From positions 1 through 32,275 of the forward strand of contig JARIEY010000014.1 in the NCBI GenBank assembly GCA_031127085.1: 32,275 bases of DNA, read 5' to 3'. Below the pieces are notes generated by a model that did no database searches, had not been told where the DNA came from, and saw only the letters and a program-made list of their open reading frames with translations. Both the position numbers and the translations under genes were made by a program. This stretch comes from Gemmatimonadota bacterium (GTDB taxonomy: Bacteria > Gemmatimonadota > Gemmatimonadetes > Gemmatimonadales > Gemmatimonadaceae). Shown piece after piece: positions 1 through 6,528 of the stretch (within the stretch, counting starts at the first letter, position 1; the number at the start of each line of letters is the position of its first letter).

Positions 1-435
1 TCGCAGGCGCGCCTGTGCGGCGTGGCGACGTATCTGCTCCTGTTTCATCCGCTGGACGACTTCCTCCTCCTCCGCTGCGCTTTGTGGATTGCGCTCGGTT
101 AGATAGATGATGTCGTCGAAGAGCCAGACGTAGGCGCCAAGATCCGGCCGTACCTCACGGACGGACGCAATGGCGTAGAACGGCAGAGGTGTCGCCTTGG
201 ATTGGCGGTACTCTGCTACGGTAAGAAACGGCTCGACGGGCAAATACAGCGTTTTTTCTCCGCGCCCTAACCTGATCTCGAGCTTCCAAGCGGGCGCGCT
301 GGCACCTTGGGCTGCTGGAAGGCTGGTCAGCAAGCCTACCAGGTCACCGGGGCGAAACACGCTTTCATCCGTGCCCCACGGCCGGCCGCCAACCAAGTGA
401 GGTCCGGCCACGTGCCACGCCTTGAAAATCTTCAT
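1..435 (-). CDS. Hypothetical protein, C-terminus cut by the window edge
   Basis: The reading frame stays open from an ATG at 435 to the window edge, giving at least 145 residues. It begins MKIFKAWHVAGPHL and has a mixed hydrophobic and charged composition. A charged, Glu-rich helical stretch (residues about 125-140) lies near the cut end. A GGAGG Shine-Dalgarno sequence sits about 9 nt upstream of the ATG and supports this start. The gene lies 34 bp downstream of another minus-strand unknown gene, so the two are probably one operon. I recognise no signal peptide, membrane segment or family motif. Its position at the edge of a toxin-antitoxin-rich region hints at an accessory gene, but no function can be assigned. 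Confidence 0.7.
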   Translation of the reverse strand, partial: MKIFKAWHVAGPHLVGGRPWGTDESVFRPGDLVGLLTSLPAAQGASAPAWKLEIRLGRGEKTLYLPVEPFLTVAEYRQSKATPLPFYAIASVREVRPDLGAYVWLFDDIIYLTERNPQSAAEEEEVVQRMKQEQIRRHAAQARLR

Positions 436-469
436 CGGTAAACCTCCAGTCGATGCGGAGTCGGACAGG

Positions 470-907
470 CTATTCGACGACACGAACCAAGAGCGGCTCG
501 TCAATCTCCTGTTCGACACGGACGATCAGCGGCTCCTCGATGAGCGATTGTCCGGCCCAGATCTTGACCGCTCCTCCTCGAACGTCCGCTCCTCCATCGG
601 CCTCGCCGTCAACGATCATCACTTTGAGGCTCTCGTTCGCGACGACCACTTCGGACGATACCGGCGGCGGAAGCACACAGAGCGCGTTACTCCGCACCTC
701 GACACCTCCATCAAGTTCGCCGTCGACGATGATGACTTCGGTGGGGTTGGTGAGCGCGATGCAGCAGAACCCACCGTCATGCTTCTCGATGTTTAACGAA
801 AGGAGGCGGCGGCGCGACGATGTTTGCCATGCGTCGATGACGTCGTACAGTTCACGCATCGAGCCTGCTTCGAACCACTGCAGGTTGCGCTTGTTGTCGC
901 GGAGCAT
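470..907 (-). CDS. Hypothetical protein with an internal duplicated motif
   Basis: A 145-residue protein, first gene of a probable two-gene operon with the truncated gene downstream. Residues 50-110 contain two copies of a roughly 30-residue unit centred on VIIVDGELDGGVEVR and VMIVDGEADGGADVR, each followed by a short hydrophobic strand. This suggests a duplicated beta-strand or beta-helix-like fold (inference). The N-terminus (LQWFEAGSMRELYDVIDAW) looks like an amphipathic helix. The C-terminus repeats EEPLIVRVEQ and DEPLLVRVVE, another short internal echo. No signal peptide or catalytic motif is visible. The frame is supported by its length, the repeats and close spacing to its neighbour. 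I do not recognise the family. An immunity-like or structural role is possible but not shown. Confidence 0.65.
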   Translation of the reverse strand: MLRDNKRNLQWFEAGSMRELYDVIDAWQTSSRRRLLSLNIEKHDGGFCCIALTNPTEVIIVDGELDGGVEVRSNALCVLPPPVSSEVVVANESLKVMIVDGEADGGADVRGGAVKIWAGQSLIEEPLIVRVEQEIDEPLLVRVVE

Positions 908-1079
908 CGGTCCACCCCATCAATGAGTGCGTGCGCGCGCTGCGCGCACGTTAGGCTGTGCCTGACTGGCAACGACGTGAGATAAGCTACCGTCTCCATT
1001 CGGCCAACGCGATTCGGTCTCACCACCGCCGGCAGAATGGGAGGGACCGTAGGATGTGACGCCGAGCGGTTCGCTGCGG

Positions 1080-1685
1080 TTAGCTTCGGCAGAAGGTTCG
1101 GAGCGCCGACATGTCCCCTTGGTCGGCGCTTCGCAACGCGGCGATGTATCGCTCGCGCGCCGTGTTTTCGCCGGCGAGATCGGAACCGCTGCCCCATGAG
1201 AAAGCAGGCCGGCCCCACTGGCCGAGCAAGAGATCCGCCGCAAGGCGCGCATGCCGGCCATTGCCGTTGGGCCACGGATGGATGCGAACCAGCTGATGGT
1301 GAAAGTGGATGGCGATCTCATCGCATGCTTCACCGCGCGCGTCGATGGCGTCATACCGCACGCGGGTGTTGTCCACGAGTTCGCGGATCATCACGGGCAC
1401 GGCGTGCCAGGGAAAGGGCGAGATGTTGTTGTCACTGCGGCGATCGGTGCCGGCCCACGTCCACGTGTGGTCGAACATTCGGCGGTGCAGCGCGCAGAGG
1501 AACTGCACCTGCAGCACGTCGGCCGCACGCTGGCGCGACAGCCAGCGATGGCACTGCGCGATGTTCACGCTCTCCCACTGGTTCAACTCGCTACGCGAGG
1601 CAATGTGCTGGGGAATCAGTCCCTGTCGCTCGTCGTCACTGAGCGGAGTGTGTGCATTGTCGTCATCCGGCGTGGTCCCCTGCAT
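1080..1685 (-). CDS. Mobile mystery protein B, Fic/DOC-domain protein (putative toxin)
   Basis: A 201-residue Fic-fold protein. The active-site loop HPWPNGNGRHAR (residues 136-147) matches the Fic consensus HPFx(D/N)GNGRxxR, with Trp in place of Phe. Catalytic His136 and the phosphate-binding GNGR are intact. Fic enzymes transfer AMP or other phosphate-containing groups from nucleotides to target hydroxyls. The length and the pairing with an upstream Xre protein match the pair named 'mobile mystery protein A/B', which is found on mobile elements and behaves like a toxin-antitoxin pair. The start lies 7 bp after the stop of gene A, and a GGGAG Shine-Dalgarno overlaps that stop, so translation is probably coupled. 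Toxicity and target are inferred. Confidence 0.85.
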   Translation of the reverse strand: MQGTTPDDDNAHTPLSDDERQGLIPQHIASRSELNQWESVNIAQCHRWLSRQRAADVLQVQFLCALHRRMFDHTWTWAGTDRRSDNNISPFPWHAVPVMIRELVDNTRVRYDAIDARGEACDEIAIHFHHQLVRIHPWPNGNGRHARLAADLLLGQWGRPAFSWGSGSDLAGENTARERYIAALRSADQGDMSALRTFCRS

Positions 1686-1692
1686 CTGGTGT

Positions 1693-2160
1693 TCACTCCC
1701 AGAGCTTGGCGATGCGAGCCGTCATCCATTCCTTGGTCGCCGCGTCGAGGTCCAGCACTTCCTCCACTCCGTCATGCTGGTCCTCGAGTCGCATCGTGTG
1801 AATGACGCGTTCGCGTTCGGCGCGCGCCTTCGCGACGGCCTGACGATGCACCGTCTCTTCGAGCGACGTCTTTGGCCGGAACTCGATCACCACGTCGCAG
1901 TCGACGGCCTCGGCCACTCGTGCGAGCGTGGCGATGGTGACGGCGCCCCGGCGTTCGTTGCGTTCGATGCTCGTCACGGCCTGCTGGCTCACGCCGAGTC
2001 GCCGAGCGAGTTGGGCGGCCGACATCCCGAGTGCACTCCGAATGGTGCGAACCCAGGAGTCCGGCCGGCTGCCCTGAACGGGGACGAGCTGTCGCCTGGC
2101 ATCGATTTGACGGCGTTGGAGCGCGAGGTAGTCAGGATTTCGTGACGATTTGGGCCGCAT
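1693..2160 (-). CDS. Mobile mystery protein A, Xre-type DNA-binding regulator (putative antitoxin)
   Basis: A 155-residue protein with a lambda-repressor-like helix-turn-helix at about residues 46-66 (MSAAQLARRLGVSQQAVTSI) and a basic N-terminal arm. The C-terminal half is helical and charged, as is usual in the family. It is the first gene of a two-gene operon with the Fic protein. The usual model is that A represses the operon and restrains B. Two 16-bp palindromic sites lie in the leader between a sigma70-like promoter and this ATG, which fits autorepression. The divergent neighbour (phosphatase-ADP-ribosylglycohydrolase) shares the 224-bp intergenic region, so it may be controlled by the same protein (inference). 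Confidence 0.85.
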   Translation of the reverse strand: MRPKSSRNPDYLALQRRQIDARRQLVPVQGSRPDSWVRTIRSALGMSAAQLARRLGVSQQAVTSIERNERRGAVTIATLARVAEAVDCDVVIEFRPKTSLEETVHRQAVAKARAERERVIHTMRLEDQHDGVEEVLDLDAATKEWMTARIAKLWE

Positions 2161-2177
2161 GGTACCTCAGTCTCAAA

Positions 2178-2266
2178 ACAAGTTATATCTTGTATAATGG
2201 TGCAGTATACACAATCTACAGCTTGTTGCTTAATCACAGTATAGCAAATTATTGATTGTATCACAA
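2178..2266 (-). promoter_or_regulatory. Promoter and paired operators of the mobile mystery A/B operon
   Basis: On the minus strand, a -35 TTGTGA (2261-2266) and a -10 TATACT (2238-2243) are separated by exactly 17 nt. Downstream of the expected start point lie two sites of identical design, 16 bp each. One is ACAAT-6 nt-CTTGT (2211-2226) and the other is ACAAG-6 nt-CTTGT (2178-2193). They start 33 bp apart, about three helical turns. The lower site has perfect arms and ends 18 bp before the ATG at 2160. The region is far more AT-rich than its surroundings. Binding by protein A is inferred. Confidence 0.6.
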
Positions 2267-2384
2267 GCCAGACCAGTACCGCGGGCGGAGGCATGGCATC
2301 TAGCGAGCGAGCGCTGCTGAGTTCTGAGACCACCATGTCCCTGACCGGCCTCCGGCCCCCACTGTCAGACCCGTCCGCAATCAT

Positions 2385-4034
2385 ATGAGTATGACTCCTC
2401 TCCCAACCCGCCCGTGGCCCAACACCTACTGGCTGCCAGGCGGGCAGATCCTCTGCGGGGAATACCCGGGCGACCTCGATGCGGCGCGTGAGCGCGAGAA
2501 GCTTGAAGCGCTGGCCGCGTTCAACGTCTCCACCTTCATTGACCTGACGACGCCGGCCGACGGACTGCGACCGTACGAGCCGCTGCCGATTAGTCCAGAG
2601 CGGACGCGTATTCCCGGTGTGTTCCACCTCGACTGGATGGACTTCATCAAGCGCGAGGTGCATCGCTTTCCCATTGCCGATGTGAGCGTGCCGACGCGCA
2701 CCCAAATGCGCGACATTCTGGAGACCATCGACGACGCCGTGGCGCGTGGGCGCACGGTGTACGTGCATTGTTGGGGCGGCATTGGCCGCACGGGGACGGT
2801 GGCCGGCTGCTGGCTGCGCCGGCAAGGTGCGTCAGCCGATGACGCGTTGGCGATGATCGCCGAGCGGTGGAAGACCGTGGGAAAGCGCGCGGTGCACCCG
2901 CACTCGCCGGAGACGGAACAGCAGCGTCAGTTCATCCGCGATTGGCACGAGCCGTCGATGTGGAGATCGCAGCACTTCACCGTGATTGACCGGCACGACC
3001 GCATCCGCGGCTGCCTGTTGGGCGGCGCGGTGGGCGACGCACTCGGCGCGCCGGTGGAGTTTTGGTCGCACGACGAGATCGTGGCGCAGTTCGGCACGCT
3101 GGGGATACAAGAGTTCGCTCCCGCGTACGGCCGCGTGGGGGCGATCACGGACGACACGCAGATGACGTTGTTCACAGCCGAGGGCGTGCTGCGCACGCAC
3201 TGCCGCGACATGCACCGCGGGATGGCGAGCTTCGAGAATGGGGTAGGTCTCGCGTATCAGCGGTGGCTGAGCACCCAGGGGTTCCAGGCCAACACGTGGG
3301 CAACAGACCATCCCGGCTGGTTGATAGGCAACGCGGAGTTGCATCAGCAGCGTTCGCCGGGGGCCACGTGTCTCGGTGCGCTCCGTGCGGCCGCGGAGGA
3401 ACGCCAAGACTACACGAACGAATCCAAGGGATGTGGCGCGGTGATGCGCGCGGCGCCGTGCGGGTTACTGCACGGCGAGGACATTGCCGGCGTGTACGAG
3501 AACGGCGTCGCGTCCGCGCGGGTGACGCATCATCATCCCGAGGCCTATGTGAGCGCCGGCGTGTATGCCGTGCTTATTGCGCATCTCGCGCGCGGTGTGC
3601 GACTGGAGTTGGCGGTGGAGTACGCGTTGGGCACCGCGGCCAAGCATCGCCGTGAGGCGCCGTTGACGTTCAAACTGTTGGAGCGGGCCATGACATTGGC
3701 AGCGGCGAAGAACAAGCGCCCCGTGCATCGCGTGCGGACGCTGGGGCGCGGATTCGTGGCCGAAGAGGCGCTGGCGATTGGCGTGTATGCCGCGCTGACG
3801 GCGGAGTACGATTTTGAGCGCGGGGTGCGGAACGCCGTGAATCACTCCGGGGATTCGGATTCGACGGGGTCGATTGTCGGGCAGATCTTAGGCGCGTCGC
3901 TCGGGGCGCGGCACATTCCGGAGCGGTGGGTAGAGCGTGTGGAGCTGCGGGAGGTGATTGAGCAGGTGGCGGAGGATCTGGCGACGGGGTTTCGGGGGCA
4001 GGAGAATTGGTTTGGGCGGTGGCCGGGGTGCTGA
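2385..4034 (+). CDS. Dual-specificity phosphatase / ADP-ribosylglycohydrolase fusion protein
   Basis: A 549-residue cytoplasmic protein with two domains. Residues 1-190 are a cysteine-phosphatase domain with the P-loop HCWGGIGRTG (nucleophile Cys129, Arg135) and resemble small protein-tyrosine or dual-specificity phosphatases. Residues 200-540 are an ADP-ribosylglycohydrolase (DraG/ARH) domain. They carry GDALGAPVE near residue 220, the metal-binding TDDTQMT (Asp256, Asp257) and the C-terminal SGDSDSTGS (Asp490, Asp492). All expected metal ligands of both domains are present. ARH enzymes remove ADP-ribose from proteins or small molecules using Mg2+. The fusion suggests two modification-removal activities acting on linked substrates (inference). 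It is divergent from the Fic/Xre pair. Its 3' end is only 18 bp from the convergent PIN gene. Confidence 0.88.
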   Translation: MSMTPLPTRPWPNTYWLPGGQILCGEYPGDLDAAREREKLEALAAFNVSTFIDLTTPADGLRPYEPLPISPERTRIPGVFHLDWMDFIKREVHRFPIADVSVPTRTQMRDILETIDDAVARGRTVYVHCWGGIGRTGTVAGCWLRRQGASADDALAMIAERWKTVGKRAVHPHSPETEQQRQFIRDWHEPSMWRSQHFTVIDRHDRIRGCLLGGAVGDALGAPVEFWSHDEIVAQFGTLGIQEFAPAYGRVGAITDDTQMTLFTAEGVLRTHCRDMHRGMASFENGVGLAYQRWLSTQGFQANTWATDHPGWLIGNAELHQQRSPGATCLGALRAAAEERQDYTNESKGCGAVMRAAPCGLLHGEDIAGVYENGVASARVTHHHPEAYVSAGVYAVLIAHLARGVRLELAVEYALGTAAKHRREAPLTFKLLERAMTLAAAKNKRPVHRVRTLGRGFVAEEALAIGVYAALTAEYDFERGVRNAVNHSGDSDSTGSIVGQILGASLGARHIPERWVERVELREVIEQVAEDLATGFRGQENWFGRWPGC

Positions 4035-4052
4035 TGGGCGCTGACGCTTCGA

Positions 4053-4598
4053 TTACTCCGGCCGCTGCATTTCGAGAACAAAGGCCGCGCGGAACCGTCC
4101 GAGAAAGCTCGTCGTGTGCTGGTACTCCAGTTCCGTACGCGGCCGTGCGTCCACGGCCGCGGCGATCTCTTCGAGAGCGCGCAAATGGTCGTGCACGCCG
4201 AGGCGAATTGCGGCGCGCATTGTCGCTTTATCCGACGATGTGAGAATCCAGACCGTATCACCCTGCTCGATGCGAGCGAACGCATGCGCGAAGAGCATTC
4301 TCTCGCCTTCGTCCATATCAATCGCATTGGGATCATGTGCGAGGTACCGATCTTCCGCTGCTTGCGTGACCGCGTGCACGTGACTGAGGCGCGCAAGATC
4401 CTCGTGCCGCACCGCGATGTAGCCGAAGCCTGCCGTATCGCCGGCGAGCGCTTCGTCGCGGCATTTCTCGACCGTCTCTACGTGCAATGCGCCGGAGATG
4501 CGACTCCAGAGACCGGTTCGCACCGCCTCGATGATTGAGCACGTATCGATGAGCACGACGGTGCGATGAGGCGGCAGTCCCGGTAACAGCTGTGCCAT
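4053..4598 (-). CDS. PIN-domain-like protein, putative RNase toxin partner
   Basis: A 181-residue protein. The N-terminal strand VVLIDTCSII carries the first PIN aspartate (Asp18). Acidic residues follow in DMDEGE (around 94-99), and a third motif is TSSDKATM (Asp123). This spacing fits a PIN-fold Mg2+-dependent ribonuclease such as VapC-type toxins, though the protein is longer than a typical 130-residue VapC. It starts 4 bp after the stop of the upstream Xre/ImmA gene, so the two are almost certainly translated together. The association with an Xre-metallopeptidase suggests a toxin-antitoxin-like or stress-response pair. The exact subfamily was not identified, and RNase activity is inferred from the motifs. 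Confidence 0.75.
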   Translation of the reverse strand: MAQLLPGLPPHRTVVLIDTCSIIEAVRTGLWSRISGALHVETVEKCRDEALAGDTAGFGYIAVRHEDLARLSHVHAVTQAAEDRYLAHDPNAIDMDEGERMLFAHAFARIEQGDTVWILTSSDKATMRAAIRLGVHDHLRALEEIAAAVDARPRTELEYQHTTSFLGRFRAAFVLEMQRPE

Positions 4599-4602
4599 CG
4601 TG

Positions 4603-5706
4603 TTAGGCGTCGTGTGCGAGTGGACATCCGTGCTGCTCGCACAGCAGCGCGAAACCGTGCAGCGACATCCCTAACAACGCAGCCGCGCGCCGCGCCGAGA
4701 GAAAGCCGTGGTCCACCGCGTTTCGCACAGGCGCGATATAGCGCTTGCTGAAAAGCGCTGGCCGATCATCAGTGATGATCGCGGACGCTGGCAGCGCACT
4801 CTTCAGCATGCGCTTGGCCAGCAGCCCGAGGTTGTAGAGTCGAAATCGCAGCGCCTCCGGACTGACCCACAACTTCGCCGCAAGCTGAACGATGCGCGCC
4901 GCGATATCCGATGTCACCGCGACATCCCAGTGTTGCTTGATGATGCGGGCCGGCATGAGGAGCGCCGCTGCGAACTTGTTGGCAAGCTGTTCAGCGCGCC
5001 GTCCCTTTGCTCCTTTCGCATGTGCGACCTCGAGTGGACGAGGCGGCATAGCGTCCCATGTCAGTACGTGAAACAACTCGTGCGCAAGATCGAAGAAACG
5101 GCGTGACCGGCTCTCGCGACGATTGATGAGAATCGTACTGAGCCCCGGCATGTACGACGCGGCGCCCGATAGGCCCTCGGGCATGTCGACATAGAGCACG
5201 AGCGCATGGAGTTTGCGTTCGATCGCGCGCTCAAGGTGTTCGGCAGGTCGCTCTCCGAGGTTCCATTCTTCGACCAACGCCTCGGCGGCTGCCTCGACTT
5301 CCTCGTAGCTCGCACCGTCGCTGAGCTCGAGCTTCGCGCCCAGGCAATGCGAACGAACGCCGAGTCGTGCGTTGGTCTCGCGATACGTCGCAATCCACCG
5401 GCCGGCCTGAGCCTCGAACTCCCGTACAACGTCGGCATCGAGCGCCGTGGTTGAGCGAAAGCTGAACGCCGCTTCGTTTGTACCCAGGCGATACGGGTCG
5501 AGTAGATCGGCGACGGTGGTCTCGAGCGCGGCTGCGACCGCCACCAGTTCGTCGGGACTGATGGATCGTTCGCCGGCCTCGATGGCTGCCAGTGTCTGGC
5601 GATCGGCAAAGCCGACGGCTTTGCTCAGCACCTCCTGGGTGATGCTACGCTCACCGCGAAGTGCCTGGATGCGGCGGGCGGTCCGATGTTTTGAGAGCTC
5701 TGACAT
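4603..5706 (-). CDS. Xre-family regulator fused to ImmA/IrrE metallopeptidase
   Basis: A 367-residue protein. Residues about 8-70 form an Xre helix-turn-helix (ITQEVLSKAVGFADRQTLAA). The second half is an ImmA/IrrE (COG2856) zinc peptidase with HELFH (His209, Glu210, His213), followed by the conserved AEQLANKFAAALLMP helix that supplies the third ligand in this family. Such proteins sense stress and cleave or release repressor partners. An ATG exists 21 nt further upstream (5727), but I prefer 5706. The upstream ATG falls inside the promoter palindrome and has no Shine-Dalgarno, while 5706 lies 6 nt after a -10-like box. The gene is co-transcribed with the PIN protein 4 bp downstream. It could act as antitoxin and sensor for that partner (inference). 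Confidence 0.85.
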   Translation of the reverse strand: MSELSKHRTARRIQALRGERSITQEVLSKAVGFADRQTLAAIEAGERSISPDELVAVAAALETTVADLLDPYRLGTNEAAFSFRSTTALDADVVREFEAQAGRWIATYRETNARLGVRSHCLGAKLELSDGASYEEVEAAAEALVEEWNLGERPAEHLERAIERKLHALVLYVDMPEGLSGAASYMPGLSTILINRRESRSRRFFDLAHELFHVLTWDAMPPRPLEVAHAKGAKGRRAEQLANKFAAALLMPARIIKQHWDVAVTSDIAARIVQLAAKLWVSPEALRFRLYNLGLLAKRMLKSALPASAIITDDRPALFSKRYIAPVRNAVDHGFLSARRAAALLGMSLHGFALLCEQHGCPLAHDA

Positions 5707-5712
5707 GACAGT

Positions 5713-5741
5713 AGAATATCCTTGCATTACGTGTTATGCAA
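5713..5741 (-). promoter_or_regulatory. Probable promoter with operator of the Xre-ImmA/PIN operon
   Basis: On the minus strand, TTGCAT (5736-5741) and TATTCT (5713-5718) are 17 nt apart. A 16-bp imperfect palindrome with GCAT/ATGC ends (5724-5739) fills the spacer. Only 6 nt separate the -10 from the ATG at 5706, so the transcript would be leaderless or nearly so. Both boxes are weak matches to consensus, so this is a tentative call. Confidence 0.4.
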
Positions 5742-6002
5742 GCTTTGTGTCTTTCGCACGCCGTCGGCGGCGGCGCTTGCCGGCGGCTTGATGCGCGTGT
5801 GTGCGGATCCAGGAGTGCACGATGCGCGGAGAACGCGTCGCGTGCGCAAGCGTTCGCTTTCAGCTCGGAGCATTTCGTTGCCGAGGGAGCACGCCGTGAT
5901 GTCCGAGTCCTCCGGAGCAGGATCGCAGCAGGACTGTCAGAGCCGCACGCGAAGATTCCCCGCTGACTTTTCAGCGCGAGGTTTCTTCCACTTGCGAGGT
6001 AG
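5742..6002. other. Intergenic region with no recognised gene
   Basis: About 260 bp of GC-rich sequence between the Xre-ImmA promoter and the decayed gene at 6003. Open frames cross it, but none has a plausible start with a Shine-Dalgarno, recognisable protein motifs or a sensible neighbour. No tRNA, repeat or strong hairpin was noticed. It may contain the degraded upstream region of the pseudogene. Confidence 0.4.
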
Positions 6003-6431
6003 ACAAAGTTCCGAGCGAAGCATCTGGTGCTCTCACTGGCCCTCATCATTCCGTCCGTCAGTGAGGCACAGCAGGCTGCGAACGCAACGGCCGGTCCGAC
6101 AGTCGAGCAGGTCACCCGGGCGAGGTCGACGGCGAGTTCGCCGCGCAGACCATCGGCACGGCGGATTGGTTCGGCGGCGGACTCGCCAGCGGCGTCCTGC
6201 TGGGGCTCATTGGCACTGGCGTGACGTGGGCCGTAGCCGGGGCAAGCAATGTGTCATTGCCCGCTGAGACGAAGCTGCAGATCGTCAGCCAGCGGTCGGC
6301 CGTTCAGACGGCCTTCGAGTCGGCCTATCAATCGAAGGTGAAGCAGAAGCGGAAGTCCGCCGCACTGAAGGGCGGTTTGGTGGGGACCGCGGCATTTCGT
6401 CGCTGTGGTACTCGCCAGTAGTGGCGACTGA
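6003..6431 (+). pseudogene. Frameshifted small membrane protein with signal peptide
   Basis: Three adjacent frames read as one protein. The first encodes KFRAKHLVLSLALIIPSVSEAQQ, a good signal peptide, but the codon where an ATG is expected (6003) is ACA. Around the CCCGGG run at 6115-6120 the sense moves to another frame (EVDGEFAAQTIGTADWFGGG, then a hydrophobic glycine-rich segment and a Lys-rich stretch). At 6395-6398 it moves again, and reading on gives FVAVVLASSGD and a stop at 6429-6431. A one-base loss and a one-base gain would restore a single frame of about 140 residues. Such proteins have a signal peptide, a glycine-rich membrane segment and a second C-terminal hydrophobic strand. 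Sequencing error at the two shift points cannot be excluded. Confidence 0.6.
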
Positions 6432-6444
6432 CGAGCGCCGGTGT

Positions 6445-6474
6445 GGGGCGCCGCGAGGCAGATCGCGGCGCTCC
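6445..6474. terminator. GC-rich hairpin between the pseudogene and the DUF2075-type gene
   Basis: A 12-bp stem (one G-T pair) around a 6-nt loop GGCAGA; the inner 9 bp GCGCCGCGA/TCGCGGCGC are perfect. It lies between two converging transcription units. There is no clear T-run, so termination is plausible but not certain. Confidence 0.45.
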
Positions 6475-6528
6475 GGACAGGTGCAAGATGCACAGGCACG
6501 CGACGGCCGATTGCACCTTGAACCACGC

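Noticed and set aside
5707-5727. ATG at 5727 as start of the Xre-ImmA gene
   Set aside because: It lies in the promoter palindrome and has no Shine-Dalgarno. The next ATG at 5706 is better placed.
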